Below, piece by piece: positions 43,605 to 56,204 of a DNA stretch of 64,000 nucleotides (position 1 is its first letter; the number at the start of each line of letters is the position of its first letter). Source of the stretch: Hygrocybe punicea (taxonomy: Eukaryota > Basidiomycota > Agaricomycetes > Agaricales > Hygrophoraceae); the NCBI GenBank assembly GCA_963556145.1, contig OY744463.1:6386001-6450000 (forward strand). Direction: 5' to 3'. Below the pieces are notes generated by a model, which searched no databases, was not told where the DNA came from, and saw nothing but the letters and a program-made list of their open reading frames with translations. The position numbers and the translations under genes were made by a program.

Positions 43605-45711
43605 ATGATTTGGGCGTTGATCAAAATTTTCCTCGTTCTCCTCCTCGTCCCCCTCGCCAGGGCGTTGTGGTGGATCGTCAACACCGTCTTGATTGCTCCA
43701 TTGTACGACCCCCTCAGAAATTTGCCTGGCCCGGATGCCTCCATGTTTAAAAGTCATATAAGTCAAGTAGCGAAGTGAGAGAAATCAATTGGTGTAACCA
43801 CATAATTGACACGTCTTTTAATTTCTAGCCCTAATATCACTGCAGACACAAATACTCAGTGGGTCAAGACATATGGCAAAACTTATCGCTTTCACGGGTT
43901 CGGCAAAGTAGGTTCATTGGTGTGTTTGCTTGTTTGAGACTCATCCCACGTCTGGCGTAATGTCAGTACGATTACCGCTTGATGTCTTTTGACTTCCGGA
44001 CCGTGTCTCACATTCTTAATTCACCAAATTACGAGAAACCATGGCAAACTCGCAAATTGTTGTCGACGTGGTTTGGCCAAGGTGACATCAAAATTTTCTT
44101 TGCCCTCTCAATATCTTACACGCGAGCTTCAATGTCTAGGTGTATTTTCTGCGGAGGGCGCCGAACACAAACAACAGGTAACCGTCATCTTGACAAACAC
44201 ATCTTACACGTACGACCTGACTGGTCTTATATCCCTAGCGAAAATTAATTGCCCCAGCATTCACAGTGGCTTCTGTGAAAGCTCTGACACCTATATTTTC
44301 TCTAAAGGCAGAAGAGCTCCGGGATCGCTGGGATTCCCTTGTTTCCCAAGATCATGACGAATCTGGCACCGGGCCCCAAAAGACCACATCTGATCATGAG
44401 GATGTCACAATCATAGATGTAGCTCACTGGGTGGCCCGTGCTACATTTGACGTGGTTGGCCTTGCTGGTTTCGACCACCACTTCGACTCACTCCGTGGCG
44501 AGTCCGAAGAGTTGTATCTTGCGTATCGCCGGATGTTCAATGCCATTGAAAAAAGTGTCGGAATTAGAAACCTTCTGAACTTATATTTTCCTCTTTTGGA
44601 GAAACTTTGGGCAAGCCCGCCAATGTATTTGTTTCATTTGGTTGTTGTATTTATTCTTTTGATTACAGCCGGACGAAGTCGCTAAGGTAGTCCGCACCAG
44701 TCACCCCGTCATCCACAAGACAGGCCAACAACTAGTCGACGACAAGAAAACTAGAATTCTGGCAGAAAAATCCAGTCCAAACGATATCCATGAAAGAGAT
44801 TTCCTCAGTCTACTGAGTAAGTTCAAACTTCCAGCGCTCATGCGATTTCTAATCCTAAGTTATTACACAGTCAAATCAAATCTCTCGACCGACCCGTCTA
44901 AACGACTGTCCGACTCGGCACTTCTCGAACAAATCTCCACATTCCTATTTGGTGGCTCAGATTCTACCTCACTCGCCATCGCCTACTGCCTCCACTATCT
45001 CTCCCTCCACCCCGAAGTTCAAACGCGTCTCCGCGATGAGATCTTTTCTGTCCCTCTCGATCAAAAGTTACCCTCCCCTGACTCAACTGCACCACCCCAA
45101 ACCAGACGTACCGATGCCCTCGATGACCTCCCCTACCTCGACAGTGTCGTCCGTGAGACCCTCCGCATGTCCCCTCCAGTGCACAGTACCATCCGTATCC
45201 CCATCGCCGACGACCTCATTCCCATCTCGCAGCCTGTACAAATGCGCGACGGCACCGTTATACCCGCCGGCGGTCACATCCCGATCCGCAAAAACACCTA
45301 TATACACATCCCAATCGAAGGGCTGAATCTGAGTGAAGACATCTGGGGAAGTGACGCAAGTGTGTTCAAGTGCGTGACATTTTGCAACCCCCCGTCTTTA
45401 GTCGAGTTCGTTGCTAATACCTTTTCGACAGTCCCGACCGCTGGAAGAACCTGCCATCCACTGCGCGCGCGCCCATGCACCCAGGCCTCGTGAACCTCAT
45501 GACGTTCTCCTTTGGCCCGCATTCCTGCATTGGGAGCAAGTTCTCAATTTCGGAGACCAAGGTGTTCGTCGCAACACTGGTCCCACACTTTGTCTTTGAG
45601 CCTGTGGAACGTATTGCCAAATTCAACGCGGTGTTGACAAGGCCGTATGTATCTGACACGTATTCACTTGGATCGAGATTGCCTCTCAAGGTGAGGAGGT
45701 ATGTTAGATAG
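43605..45711 (+). CDS. Cytochrome P450 monooxygenase
   Basis: Eight exons join in frame to about 566 residues: 43,605-43,774; 43,829-43,907; 43,967-44,081; 44,140-44,177; 44,239-44,610; 44,669-44,816; 44,871-45,369; 45,432-45,711. An N-terminal membrane anchor (ALIKIFLVLLLVPLARALWW) precedes LPGPD. The C-helix region has KQQRKLIAPAFT. The oxygen-binding I-helix motif is FGGSDSTS, the K-helix ETLR, and the heme loop FSFGPHSCIGSKFS with the cysteine ligand. It would sit on the ER and hydroxylate a small lipophilic substrate; the substrate cannot be told. All key residues are present. The fifth intron starts with GC (TGG|GCAAGC), and only that choice keeps the frame. No clustering with other biosynthetic genes is seen. 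Confidence 0.92.
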
Positions 45712-45917
45712 GTGCGAGTCTGGGATTGGGATTGGGTGATACCCTCGGTGTACATGTAATCTAACGTATCTATAGTGGCCCCGAAATTGTATAATATTTC
45801 GGTTCTCCAGTCAAAGATTAGATATATCCCAAGGTATATAATGTCAAATGTTTCCATCCATGTACTCAGTCGCAAGACTACGACCAAATTCATCAGAACA
45901 GCTATCGTCTCGTTTTT

Positions 45918-47392
45918 TCATACTTCTGGCAACTTGCCCTTGTTAAACTCGCGAATCACTTGCTTGGTCTGCTTGTGTGCGAGACATTCTGAGGCAATGA
46001 ATTATGGTTACGGTGTCTCAAAGGAATGCTGGTCAATCTGCACTTACTTGGCTTGTGAGACTTCCAGTCGGCCTTTTGACAAGTCGGGCCGCAATAGGAC
46101 ACCTTTGCGAAAAAAGTTAATTCAGACTCGGTGGATAGTTCTCCCTCTCGAACGGTAACACAATACGCACCAATTTGCAAGAGGCACAACGCTTGAATTG
46201 GGCAGCTGTTGCTTCAGTTGAATTGCACCCCTGTCGAGAACAGATCTTAAGAACGGATTTTTTTATATCTTGAGTTTCGTTTGCCCAATTCCACACGTCC
46301 GGCTCCATCCAGAGATCTTGAGTGAGGTACAAATAATCGTGTGCGTCTTCGGTTCCGTTCAAGACCCTCGGTGACATGTTAAGCTCGGCTACAATTTACC
46401 CAGTCAACTTGATCAGGTCAGTTGAATATGTTTTGGAGTTGAATCTCACTGGGTTGCCGAATGTTAGCCAGGATCCGCATGAGGATTGTAGGATTGACTT
46501 TGGCGGCAATGCGAAGGTATTGACAAGCCAGAGGGCAATTGCCCCAGATCTTGAAAGCTGCTAGCGCAGCAGTGTAAACGAGGGCACCAGTAGAAAATTC
46601 AGAGCAACTCTTTTCCGTTTCGGCCGATAAGAGTTCATTGGAATTGGCACTGAAGACAGTCCCTCCTCGAGGGAGGATTCTTCCTGAGCTTTCTAACCAT
46701 TTTCGAGCAAATGAAAGCGCGTCTGATTCACGGCCGATTCTGATAAGTATCGATCCAAGCCAGGTGCGCTGGGACAAGTTATCTCCTGGGCAAAGCCGGA
46801 GCATCTCGATTATGGTATCCCTTGAATAGATCGCTTGAGCATGTCTGATTCGTTGAATAAATGAAAACACGCACGCGGACTTATTGTACAGCTTGTTTAG
46901 GTACGCAAGACGAACCAGGGCCTGGAGGACGCGGATATAGGGACGCGTTTCGATCAGTGACCAGAAATTTCCCACAACGGGTCCATCGTCGTCGAAGCAG
47001 TTTTGGCCCAAGTGCTTCAACAATAATTTACGCCCTATAGCAGATGTTCAAAAATGGTATTCAATTGAGAGTAATAAGTAATCAGATGTACCTATATCCC
47101 TCGCACCCTCAATATATTCTACAGCGTCATCTGGTGTTGGTGCTAAATATGCAGCCTGCACATATGCGTCAAGGTTATTAGGATCCTTCAACGCTTCGGC
47201 GAGATATGGAACAGCTTTCTCAGGCTGACGCTTCCGACACAGTTCTTCCGCCTTGTCGAGGCTGGGCAGGCAAATAGTGAGGGTCTGCTTGATGAGGCAC
47301 ACGAACATCGCATACTTGCGCTGAGACGCCTCAGAAACTCTCATGCTCCCACCGAGACCTACTTTTTTCTCTGATCCAATTTTGCGATTCAT
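45918..47392 (-). CDS. TPR-like/MYND-type zinc finger protein
   Basis: Five exons on the minus strand (47,092-47,392; 46,450-47,034; 46,171-46,388; 46,048-46,102; 45,918-45,988) join in frame to about 409 residues. The N-terminal 300 residues are helical and resemble tetratricopeptide-type repeats (DKAEELCRKRQPEKAVPYLA, LGSILIRIGRESDALSFARK). The C-terminus is a MYND finger: CSRQGCNS, CASC, YCGPTCQKADWKSHKPKC. MYND domains bind proline-rich partners; many basidiomycete TPR-MYND proteins have no known role. The stop is TGA at 45,918-45,920 after FNKGKLPEV. The small last exons are needed to complete the finger, which supports the model. It starts 260 bp downstream of the SprT-like gene on the same strand. 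Confidence 0.82.
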
Positions 47393-47651
47393 TGTGGAAG
47401 TGAAATGTGGAGGTGAAATAGATGAAGATTCTCACGTGACCGCGTACAAAGACATAACTTCTTTCATAATAAATGCAATCTAACAAAGATGTGAAACATC
47501 AATAAAATGTAGTCAGATAAAAGCTCTAATATGATACTTGATGAATGATAAAAAAAAGTCGCTGAACAAGAGAGCAAGTTTGTACTTATCATAAAAACAC
47601 ATCGAGAGCACATTGGCATGCTGTCCCTACAGGAACAGCTGGCAATACTCA

Positions 47652-50035
47652 TCAGTCAGCGATTGTAAGCTGGCCTCCGAGTGCAGTCGTAAGAATCTCC
47701 AAATCCGAGTCTGAGTCCAAATCCGAGTCGTCAATAAAATAGACGACCGGATTTGTGGATAAATGAGTCCTCGTTCCGGTAATGCCGGCACCATCGGTTG
47801 ACGGTGGTGGACGACGGTTGATGGAACGCGGCGAGTCTGAGAGAAATGTGTCAAGGATGACTGAATAAAGCAAACGGAGGGGACTCCTTACCCTGGGATT
47901 TTCCTGCCGCCATTCGGCTATCCGCTGTTGTCTTGGGTGTTTGCGCACCCTTTTGGGGCACATTGAACAACGGTACGAGTTGGCCAACCTTGCACGCTCC
48001 GCAAACTGGTCAATGCAATCAGATAATGAAAAACTAGTATGAGTCATGCAACTGACGACACTCTTGTGGACGGATGGACTTGCTGAACCGACCGTAACTA
48101 AACAAAAAATATCAGTATATGATGTCTAACAAATTCCATTAAAACCATTCTTGAGGTGTACATTTTGGCACATTGCTGACATTCTAGTTACCAGCCAAAA
48201 AATTATCAAACGGGTTCTGCGATGTGAAACCACTCTGTAGCTCACCCCATTTAAATGGATATGCGATGTCATAATTATGTTTTGTCTGCGTCAAATAAGA
48301 TCTTGGTAATCACGGTAGGAAGCAGGCGTAATAAAACATACGGTAATGTCGATATCTGGGCGTTTCCGCATGACTTTGGCGACCCTATCAGTAGGATTGG
48401 GAGCCGTCAACTTCGACAAGGACAAGCGACGGCAATACAAAATAGAATCAGTTTTGAAACTAACCATCCTTTCCAGATGTTCCCGTGAGACTCCTTCGGA
48501 TTACCATCAATGACCCAAGTCGCCAAGTGGCACATCTCATGAGAGAGGGTACTTCTGATACGTTCTAAAAACAAAATGGACTCGTTGCATACAAAGGGTA
48601 GAAAATATGGGAAATATCTGCGTACCATCACAATCGAGAATTTTTATGGCTAGTTCAACTTCAGTCGTCTCAACCCCATCCTTGGAGCTGTTCGCCATTT
48701 TAATACCCGACATCAAGAAACTAGGAAAATAAATCACCGATGCCATTTGGCTCTTCCAGCCGTCGTCAGTAACCGTTTGCTCCAATTCAACTTCGTCCCT
48801 TTCGGCAGACGGTTATCAAAGACATCCCGATTCAGCTCGGAAAATAAACTTTGCGCGTAGGCCTCACGTCGGGCTTGCTCAGCTAACGCGCGAGCGGTCT
48901 TTGTCTGGCGAGGATTTTTTTGCTTCGTGGGTACACGCGACGGTGTGCGGCGAGGTATGGGGTCTGCCGTCGATATAACACCTTCGTCAGACTTTGACGC
49001 GATAGTGATCATGCCTGGCAGTCGCTTGCGTGGCGTGCTTGGCCCTGGAGAATCTCTAGGACCATCATCGGGGAGTGGTGGAAGCCGTATAGGCTTGCGA
49101 GCGGTTTTTGGTTCACTACTTGCACGTTTCCAGGTTAGCGGTGCTATTAGAGACAGCGGACCAATGAAAGAAAGCTCACAACGTTAAAACTGCGTCGTTA
49201 TCATCGCTCTGCGGTTCATCCTCGTCGACGTACAATGACAGACGTATCTGGGGAGAAAGAGGCACAGCTTTTCGTTCCAAAGATTTTGGGGTCGTCTTGG
49301 ATTTCGAAATTGCTCGTTCAGGCGAGCTATCGCTGAGCTCGTGCACATTTCCCTCTCCACAAGAATTTCCAGGGTCGCTATCAGAAACTTCAGAACTTGA
49401 ACTTTGGATGATGCGGCGAGAGCGTAATATTTGAACTTTCTTGAAAGTTTTCGGGAAGTTTCGCGGAGCTAAATTGTCGTCACAGCCACGTTCTATTGAG
49501 GATGATCGGACGATCGAAGGCTCATTATGTGGCCCACTTGACCTTTGCAAAGACTCAACGCTGACGGGCCAAGCGCCAGGTATCTTTTCCAAGAAATGAT
49601 CTTCTATGTTCTCGATATTTTCGGTTCTAAAGACGAAGTTCCTGGTTTCAAATACTTGGCAAGCGGTGAATACACACCCATTCTCTTCCTCTGAAGATAT
49701 TTCTATCACTTGTGCGTTCTGAGAGACTTTCGCACTCTCTTCACTAAACCAGTTGAAAAATAGGCACGGGAGATCAGATTGGCTGATGAACGAACAATGA
49801 AAAGAAGAGTGGTAACCTACCGCAATCGCTCTTCCTCGCTATCGGAGATTATTTCCTTGCTTGAATGTCTGGACGTTTTCAACTTGGAAGCCCCATATCG
49901 AATATTCTCCGATCCAATACGTTTGTTAGATCCTGAGCGCCACCCGGGAAGGTCGGTAGAGTTCAGAACCAAGGAAGATACCCCACTCAAAGACCTGCCC
50001 TCTCGTTGATTGATTTTAGAACCAGCATTGGACAT
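47652..50035 (-). CDS. SprT-type metalloprotease with SUMO-interaction motifs (GCNA-like)
   Basis: About eleven exons run from ATG 50,033-50,035 to TGA 47,652-47,654. Exons 1-8 (49,821-50,035; 49,180-49,743; 48,738-49,118; 48,626-48,720; 48,465-48,564; 48,342-48,384; 48,246-48,285; 48,162-48,183) join in frame. The N-terminal third is disordered and carries acidic SIM-like motifs: KEIISDSEEE, VIEISSEEE, VHELSDSSPE. The SprT domain has FSELNRDVFDNRLPKG, the zinc-protease HEMCHLATW with a third His in ESHGNIWKG, and a zinc ribbon (CQQC and CGAC). The tail contains VVYFIDDSDLDSD. This layout matches GCNA/Spartan-type proteases that cut DNA-protein crosslinks in the nucleus. The donor just before the CGAC exon (near 48,060) is non-standard and that junction is uncertain. 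Confidence 0.85.
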
Positions 50036-50703
50036 AATAGATGTTCAAAATGGTTCCTTCGAGCTGATGAGCGTGATGCGAGTGAAAGAGATACAACGCG
50101 AGTTGAGTTCAAGGACCTTTGTGTTTTTGAACTCAGTGAAGGCGTGACATGTGACACATATTGTCACACGTTCGCGAACGCATATCACGTGCATTTACTT
50201 TCCCCTCTTCAAGTTATGCCTTCTCACAAGGAATGGTTATGAGTCTAGATGACAATCATTATACGGTGAGCACTGAGCACTGAGTACTGGGAATTACAGT
50301 GGGAAATATTATTTTTGCTCATTTTGCTACAGTCACTGACACCAATGCCTCTAGCTCTTGTCTCTGCCATGACATTTTTAGCGGCCATCTGTACAGCCCT
50401 TGGGTCAGGCCAACCGGCAAGGGCATCAAATGGGACCTCCTGATCTCGGCGTCGATGTTATCCTCATTTCTTACTTTAAACTCTATCAATAATCAGCGGT
50501 GAGTTTGATGTCTACGAATCCGAATCGGCAGTCATACTATAGCTGTGGCGAGAATAGGACCTATCTGAGTTTTAAAACCTATACACATACAAACAAAAGT
50601 AACACGGTCAAACACTGCTTGGTGATTATCGTTGAGCGACGGTTGTTGGACGCGTCACGTCGTTCCTCCTTAACAACCTTCATTCAAGTGCAAGAATTCG
50701 TCA

Positions 50704-53700
50704 TGGGGGATGGCGCCAGGAAACCCGGCCGCCCAAAAGGCTCGAAAAACGGCCCAAATGCCAAGAATGTGGGCAGACCACGGAAGAATGGCGAGCCTCC
50801 ACGGAAACGCCAATCACACCGTATGTAATCCCTGCAGTGTGACCGTGGCTTTCTCACATGTCGTTTTCATCATTCCAGACAATGAAATTGCAAATACCGA
50901 TGGTTCTCAAGCTCAGGCACCTGGTTCTTCGGGGGGAGACACTGTGGGTGCGTAGTAGTAACATTTGCCGCTGTAAAAGTGTATTTATCTGCATACAGAT
51001 ACCACTGCCGAATGTGCCATTTTGATTCCCCCAAACACCCGCGGTGTTAATGAGAGCCTGCGACACGAACAAAGTTTGTGGATCCCCTTCTTTTCTTATC
51101 TCCCGTCTTCACCGCTCATTGAAAAATAGTTGCAAGTACGTTACACCGTGCAGTGACTGTTGATGCAAGCCCTGGAGTGGTTGATGGGACCACAGACGTC
51201 CCGGGTGATGAAAATATGGCTGTGATTGCGGGCACAGATGCACATCAGTGTGCAACAACAACAACAACGACAACGACAACGCGAGCGAGTGAGAGTGTGA
51301 ATACTCACACTGACTTGCAAGTGAGCGTGAATCGGGGCATGGTTGTAGGTGAAACTCCACATGTGGCTGCAGGCATAACTGCGGGTGTGACGGTGAGCAT
51401 GAGCGGATGAAAGAAGGGTTCCAGCGAGTAACACTTCCTTGCAGATGACAGGACCATATGACAATGCCAGTGGCATGGCGAGTGGCCTCAGTAGTGCTCA
51501 CTTGGAGGTGACGGGATTGTCATCGGGTATTCGGGACATTGATGACATTGATGAAGTACCCGATGGACCTGGTAAGCAGGTGCTTGACAACAGCTTCAAT
51601 ATCTCACGATATACACATAGATTTACCACCCAATTTTGATCGGTTGAGTCGGAATAATTATGGTGCGTTGGGACTACATATGGGATCGAGAGCCGATTCA
51701 ATGTTAATATGTCTTGAAGTCACGAATAGGCAAATTCAGCAGCATGGGACATGGCTGCCCCCGAAAGGATCATCTATGGGCATCGTAGGTACTCAACGTC
51801 TCCCTCTACATCACGATTGCTTGCTCATGGTTGCTGTCAGGATTTGAAGAATAAGAGCAATATGATCAAGAACTCGATGATGATGTGGAGTCTCTATTCG
51901 AAGGAATGAGATTGTCAAATGAGCAATCTGGTGACATCGACTTCTTACCAGTGCCCGATGATGATGAGGTGGACGATTGCTTGGATAATGTCACTGGCGG
52001 TGTGGAACATTGTATGATGGGCAAACACATGCCTTCTAGTGGCAAACATGCATCTCCACAAAGATCAGCTATGCCCAAGTGGTTGGGTGATGACTATGTT
52101 GATACGCGAGAACGACTACTCCAGGAGATGAGAACCAATGCGTCCCGCCGACCAACATGTTATGATCGTGGCACCTTCATTGATGGAACTCCATACGCCT
52201 TCTTTTCTGCCGATCGAAAATATCAACCTGCACCTGAAGACTTTTACCGACCATCCTATTTCATATGGTTACCTCATCTACTTGTTGATCGGATTCCCTG
52301 TCCCGCTTGTTCATCTGCGTCACGCAAAACTGCTGTTGGCAAAACTGTCTATCTCCGCTGCAATGGCTGGCCTCAATCTCCACGACGTATTGTGGATCTC
52401 GAGCAATGTCTCTACATAATTGGTTACCGCTATTATTGCGGCCACGATGATTGCAAGAAAGCTTATCAAAGCTGGAGTCCTGCAATTCTGGCAGCTCTTC
52501 CTCGAGCGCTTTCAGCTCATTTCACACACCATCTCACATATCGTGGTGGACTCACGGATCAAGTTGTGGCACTAATGTGTGCTTCTTTTCGTCATGGCAT
52601 TGGTCCTGTGCCTTTTTCACAAATGATCCGAACAAACCATATTCAACACTACGAGAAATTACATTTGCAATATCTTGAGATGATTTATGCTCGGCTTCAT
52701 TCAGCATTTGCAAACATGATCGGGAAACATCAGCCTTTTGGTCTGTTTGATGATCGTGATGGCTATGCGGGATACACACCATCGGCACGATATTTTCGTG
52801 ACTTCTACGTCAAGTTCCTTGCTTCGCATTTATCTGAAATTGATCAATATACATCAATGCTGTCGGCAAGGATACTTCATATTGATCATAGTTTCAAGGT
52901 ATGTTTTCCATTATTTCAACTGTCTTGTCAATGTAATGTGGCTGAACTCAGGTTCCTAAACATCTCGGCCGGATAAATGGTGTTCCTGTCTTCAATGCCC
53001 TACATATATGCACAAATGAACACTCCGAGCTTCGATCTCTACTTCTCACTCCAACAAAAGCTCATGATCAGTATACCCCTGCTCTCCGTGAGATAGGGAA
53101 ATCATTGGAAACCTATGGTCACAACCCAGTTCAACTTGTTTACACTGACAATGTTCGTGCCGACAAATCAGAGCTTGAGAGAATGTTACCTGATCTCTTG
53201 GCTGATGTTACACCTGTTCCGGACTCCTCGCTCGAACATCTCACTCTCCCCACCAATTTCTCCATCATTCTACTGTCATCCACATATCAAGTTAATACTC
53301 GACTCAACAGTATTATGAATGACTTTCATCAAGGAGAAGATGTTTTTGCTGCCATTGATATGGAATGGCCTGTTGATCTTGTGAATGGAATTCAAGGACG
53401 TGTTGCCTTGATTTCATTAACCTTTGAAAAAGATATTTTTCTTTTGCCAGTGAGTCCCATTATAATAGATAATTATTTGCAGATGACTGATATAAATTTA
53501 GCTCTCATCTTATTTGCAGAATGATGGATTTTTGCACCTTCCCAGTGCTCTTGTGACATTTCTCCAAGCATCACATATTCGAAAAGTGGGAGTTAAAGTG
53601 TCTGGAGATTTGACCAGGCTTTTCAATGACTGTGGATTTTCAACTGGCAAGAATACAGCTTTTACTGGTGCTCTTGAACTTGGTTCTTTTGCCAAGGAAC

Positions 53701-56204
53701 GAAATGCGACTTCAAAAGCAAATATTGGACTTGCTGATTTGACTGCCCAGATCCTTCATCGATATCTTTCAAAAGATCCAGCCATTCGTATCAGCACTAA
53801 CTGGGCCAATCGCACATTAGATCAGGCACAGATCAATTATGCTGCTCTGGATGTTTTCGCATCATGGGAAATCTTCAAGGCACTTGTGGCAGTCCCACAA
53901 GGAGAAACTGTTGACGCTTCATCACCTGGAGGTACAGCCGTCTCCCTCTATTCTTCCGATCAATCTCGTGTGGTTGCGCATGGCCACATTGCTTTAGAAC
54001 GGCCGAAAAAGTATCAAGGAATCAATATTTCCAAAACCCGCATCCTTGTCAATGTGACATCCATTTGCATTCCAGGATATCTTGTACCAGGCGAACTACT
54101 TCCATCACAAACACCAACTCCATTCTCTTCTTTCCCCCCTCCCCCATTTTTACTGCTATACAAAGCAAAACATCTTCGAACATCTACTGATAATTCTATT
54201 CCCCGACCATACTACCTTTGCCCCACTCATGAGCCAACACTTTCATTGCCAGAACTGGACTTGGAATGTGCAGTCGCAGCCCAGCTTGACTCCAGGTTGG
54301 AGGAAGTGTCTAATTCGGAAGATTGGTGTCATGATCTAGACAGTGTGGAAAGGCCGGAGCAAAGACTTGAAGATTCTTCATCTGATCCATCTGCTGATAT
54401 CCGTGCTCACAGGCTCTCCCATCTTGTCAACGAAAAAAATGATGGTGTTGGCATTGTGCGCTCTCGTGTTTTGGGAGATATTTGGCACCTCATGCACCAA
54501 TTTCCCATCTCAATGCATCATGGTCTTCGTCGTCCATTTGCTCGAGCTCTTCGGGACACATTTTTCATACCTGATCCCAAAGACAAAGCCATTGTTGAGG
54601 CCTTTTTGGCATCAAAAGGGGTTTCTTGGAACTATATGCTTCAAGGTCATTCGGGTTGGCTATGGCAGCGGATCAAACGGTTTGTACCTCCAGCCGAGCA
54701 GCTGTTGCCTCGTATTGCAAAGGTGTTACAAGCCTATGGCCCTCTTAAAGATTCAAAGACAGCGCTGCCACTTTTCAACGACAAAGCATGGGATATTTCC
54801 GAGTCGGTTCTAGAGAACATCCGTCGTGGCTACTATTCGGACCCTCCAAACATCGAACTTTATTATACCCGTGGCCGGGACAAATATGGGCTCATGAGAT
54901 ACAAATGTTGTCGAGGCACCAACACCATTGAAGGAGGAGTCCACCAAAACATCCATCGTTGGTTTGGATCATTCAATGCCGGTCCTGATCTCGCAACCGA
55001 GCTTCTCCGTGACTATACCTTGTATCACAATTTGAAGGTGAGTGGATCTTTTCGTGGTCAGTCATGTGTGCAACTTGGACTTATCTGTGCTGTAGGTGGG
55101 AACATTCAATCGCACCGGAGTTCCATATCATGGTTCATTTGACATCTGGACAATAAATCGAATATCCCACCTGCTTGATCTGACCGCCAGCAAATTCGTG
55201 TCCCTCCCTTCAAATTTTGGCCCTGGGGGTTGGGTGAATGGCGACCGATATGTTCGATCAACGGAGGTATTTGGCATTCTCCCCCTCTCCGAGCATGCTA
55301 GGCAAAGCCTCGGCATGCTTGTCTACCACCCTGGTTTTGCGTCAGAACAGAAGATTCGTCATCATTACCTTGCCATCAAACAGAACACTCGTGTACCCAT
55401 TTTGCCAATACACACAAAGGCAGAACGAGCCCTTTTCAGACTACTCGTTGCCGACTCGCAAGGGCTGTTTGCTGGGAGAAAAGAACCCAACTGGCAAGCT
55501 GTAGCCACGCGTTGGTCAGGCCATGCCGATGGCATCAGCATTTTTTACAAGGTATGGATGCGTCTTTAATCGTTTTTTTCCTGATATCTTTTCCTTTTGG
55601 CCACACAGATTCCCGAACAGCTCAAGAACTATTGGAAGACGTGGAAGGAGAACGTCAACGAGAAAACATCGGTGCAACTTAACCAAGCAACTTACGATGA
55701 GATTCGAACCATCCTGGCACCTGAAAATCACCCCATCGCACCAATACCCGTTGCGCGACCGATGCCGATCAGCCGCCAAGTCAATGATAGCGGTCAGCGA
55801 CCGCCCGATGAGATGGTATCCAACTGGCATGTTGCGGATCTCCTCGGTCGTCATAGCCTCGGTCAATCGGCAATGCAATACGTCTATGGCGAACATCCGC
55901 CTGCTCAGCGACTTGAACCTGTAAATAGGAACAGGAAAAGGCCGTTACGCGAGGATACCGAGCATCCCGTCCTCGTTTCGAAACGAAAACCACGTACCTG
56001 CGTGCGGTGTCACAGAGCCGACTGCGAAGGCCGCTGGAACAGCAAGCCATGCGATTTTGTAAGTTTCCTGTCCAGGTTGCCTGTTGACAACGTACTCACC
56101 TTTCACAGGCAAACGATCGCGGTGAAGGGTCGTCCCGTCACGGCCAAATGACCCAGCGCAGTCTGTTGGATTCGTTCTATCAGAGTAGTATGGATACATC
56201 GTAG
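50704..56204 (+). CDS. DDE-type transposase with an embedded DEDDy 3'-5' exonuclease
   Basis: The multi-exon gene starts at ATG 50,704 with two AT-hook-like motifs (RKPGRPKGSKNG, VGRPRKNGEP). A variable linker precedes a Cys-rich domain (CPAC, LRCNGW, IVDLEQCLYIIGYRYYC, CKKAYQS) at 52.3-52.5 kb. The transposase core gives HIDHSF (Asp codon 52,884) and VYTDN (Asp codon 53,147). A full exonuclease follows: AIDMEW (53,357), VSGDLTRLF (53,607) and YAALDVFASWEIF (53,838-53,876), the ExoI-III motifs of WRN/RNase D-type DEDDy enzymes. The transposase resumes with VLGDIWHLMHQFP and RGTNTIEGG (Glu codon 54,930). The C-terminus has a Cys cluster (CVRCHRADCEG..KPC) and ends at TAG 56,202-56,204. No stop breaks the long exons. 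Exon joins before 51,890 are tentative. Confidence 0.75.
53330..53890 (+). other. DEDDy 3'-5' exonuclease domain inside the transposase
   Basis: VFAAIDMEWP, GRVALISL, VGVKVSGDLTRLFNDCG, NIGLADLTAQIL and ISTNWANRTLDQAQINYAAL follow the WRN-type exonuclease order, with all four acidic residues and the Tyr present. One intron (about 53,451-53,519) falls inside the domain. Confidence 0.85.
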
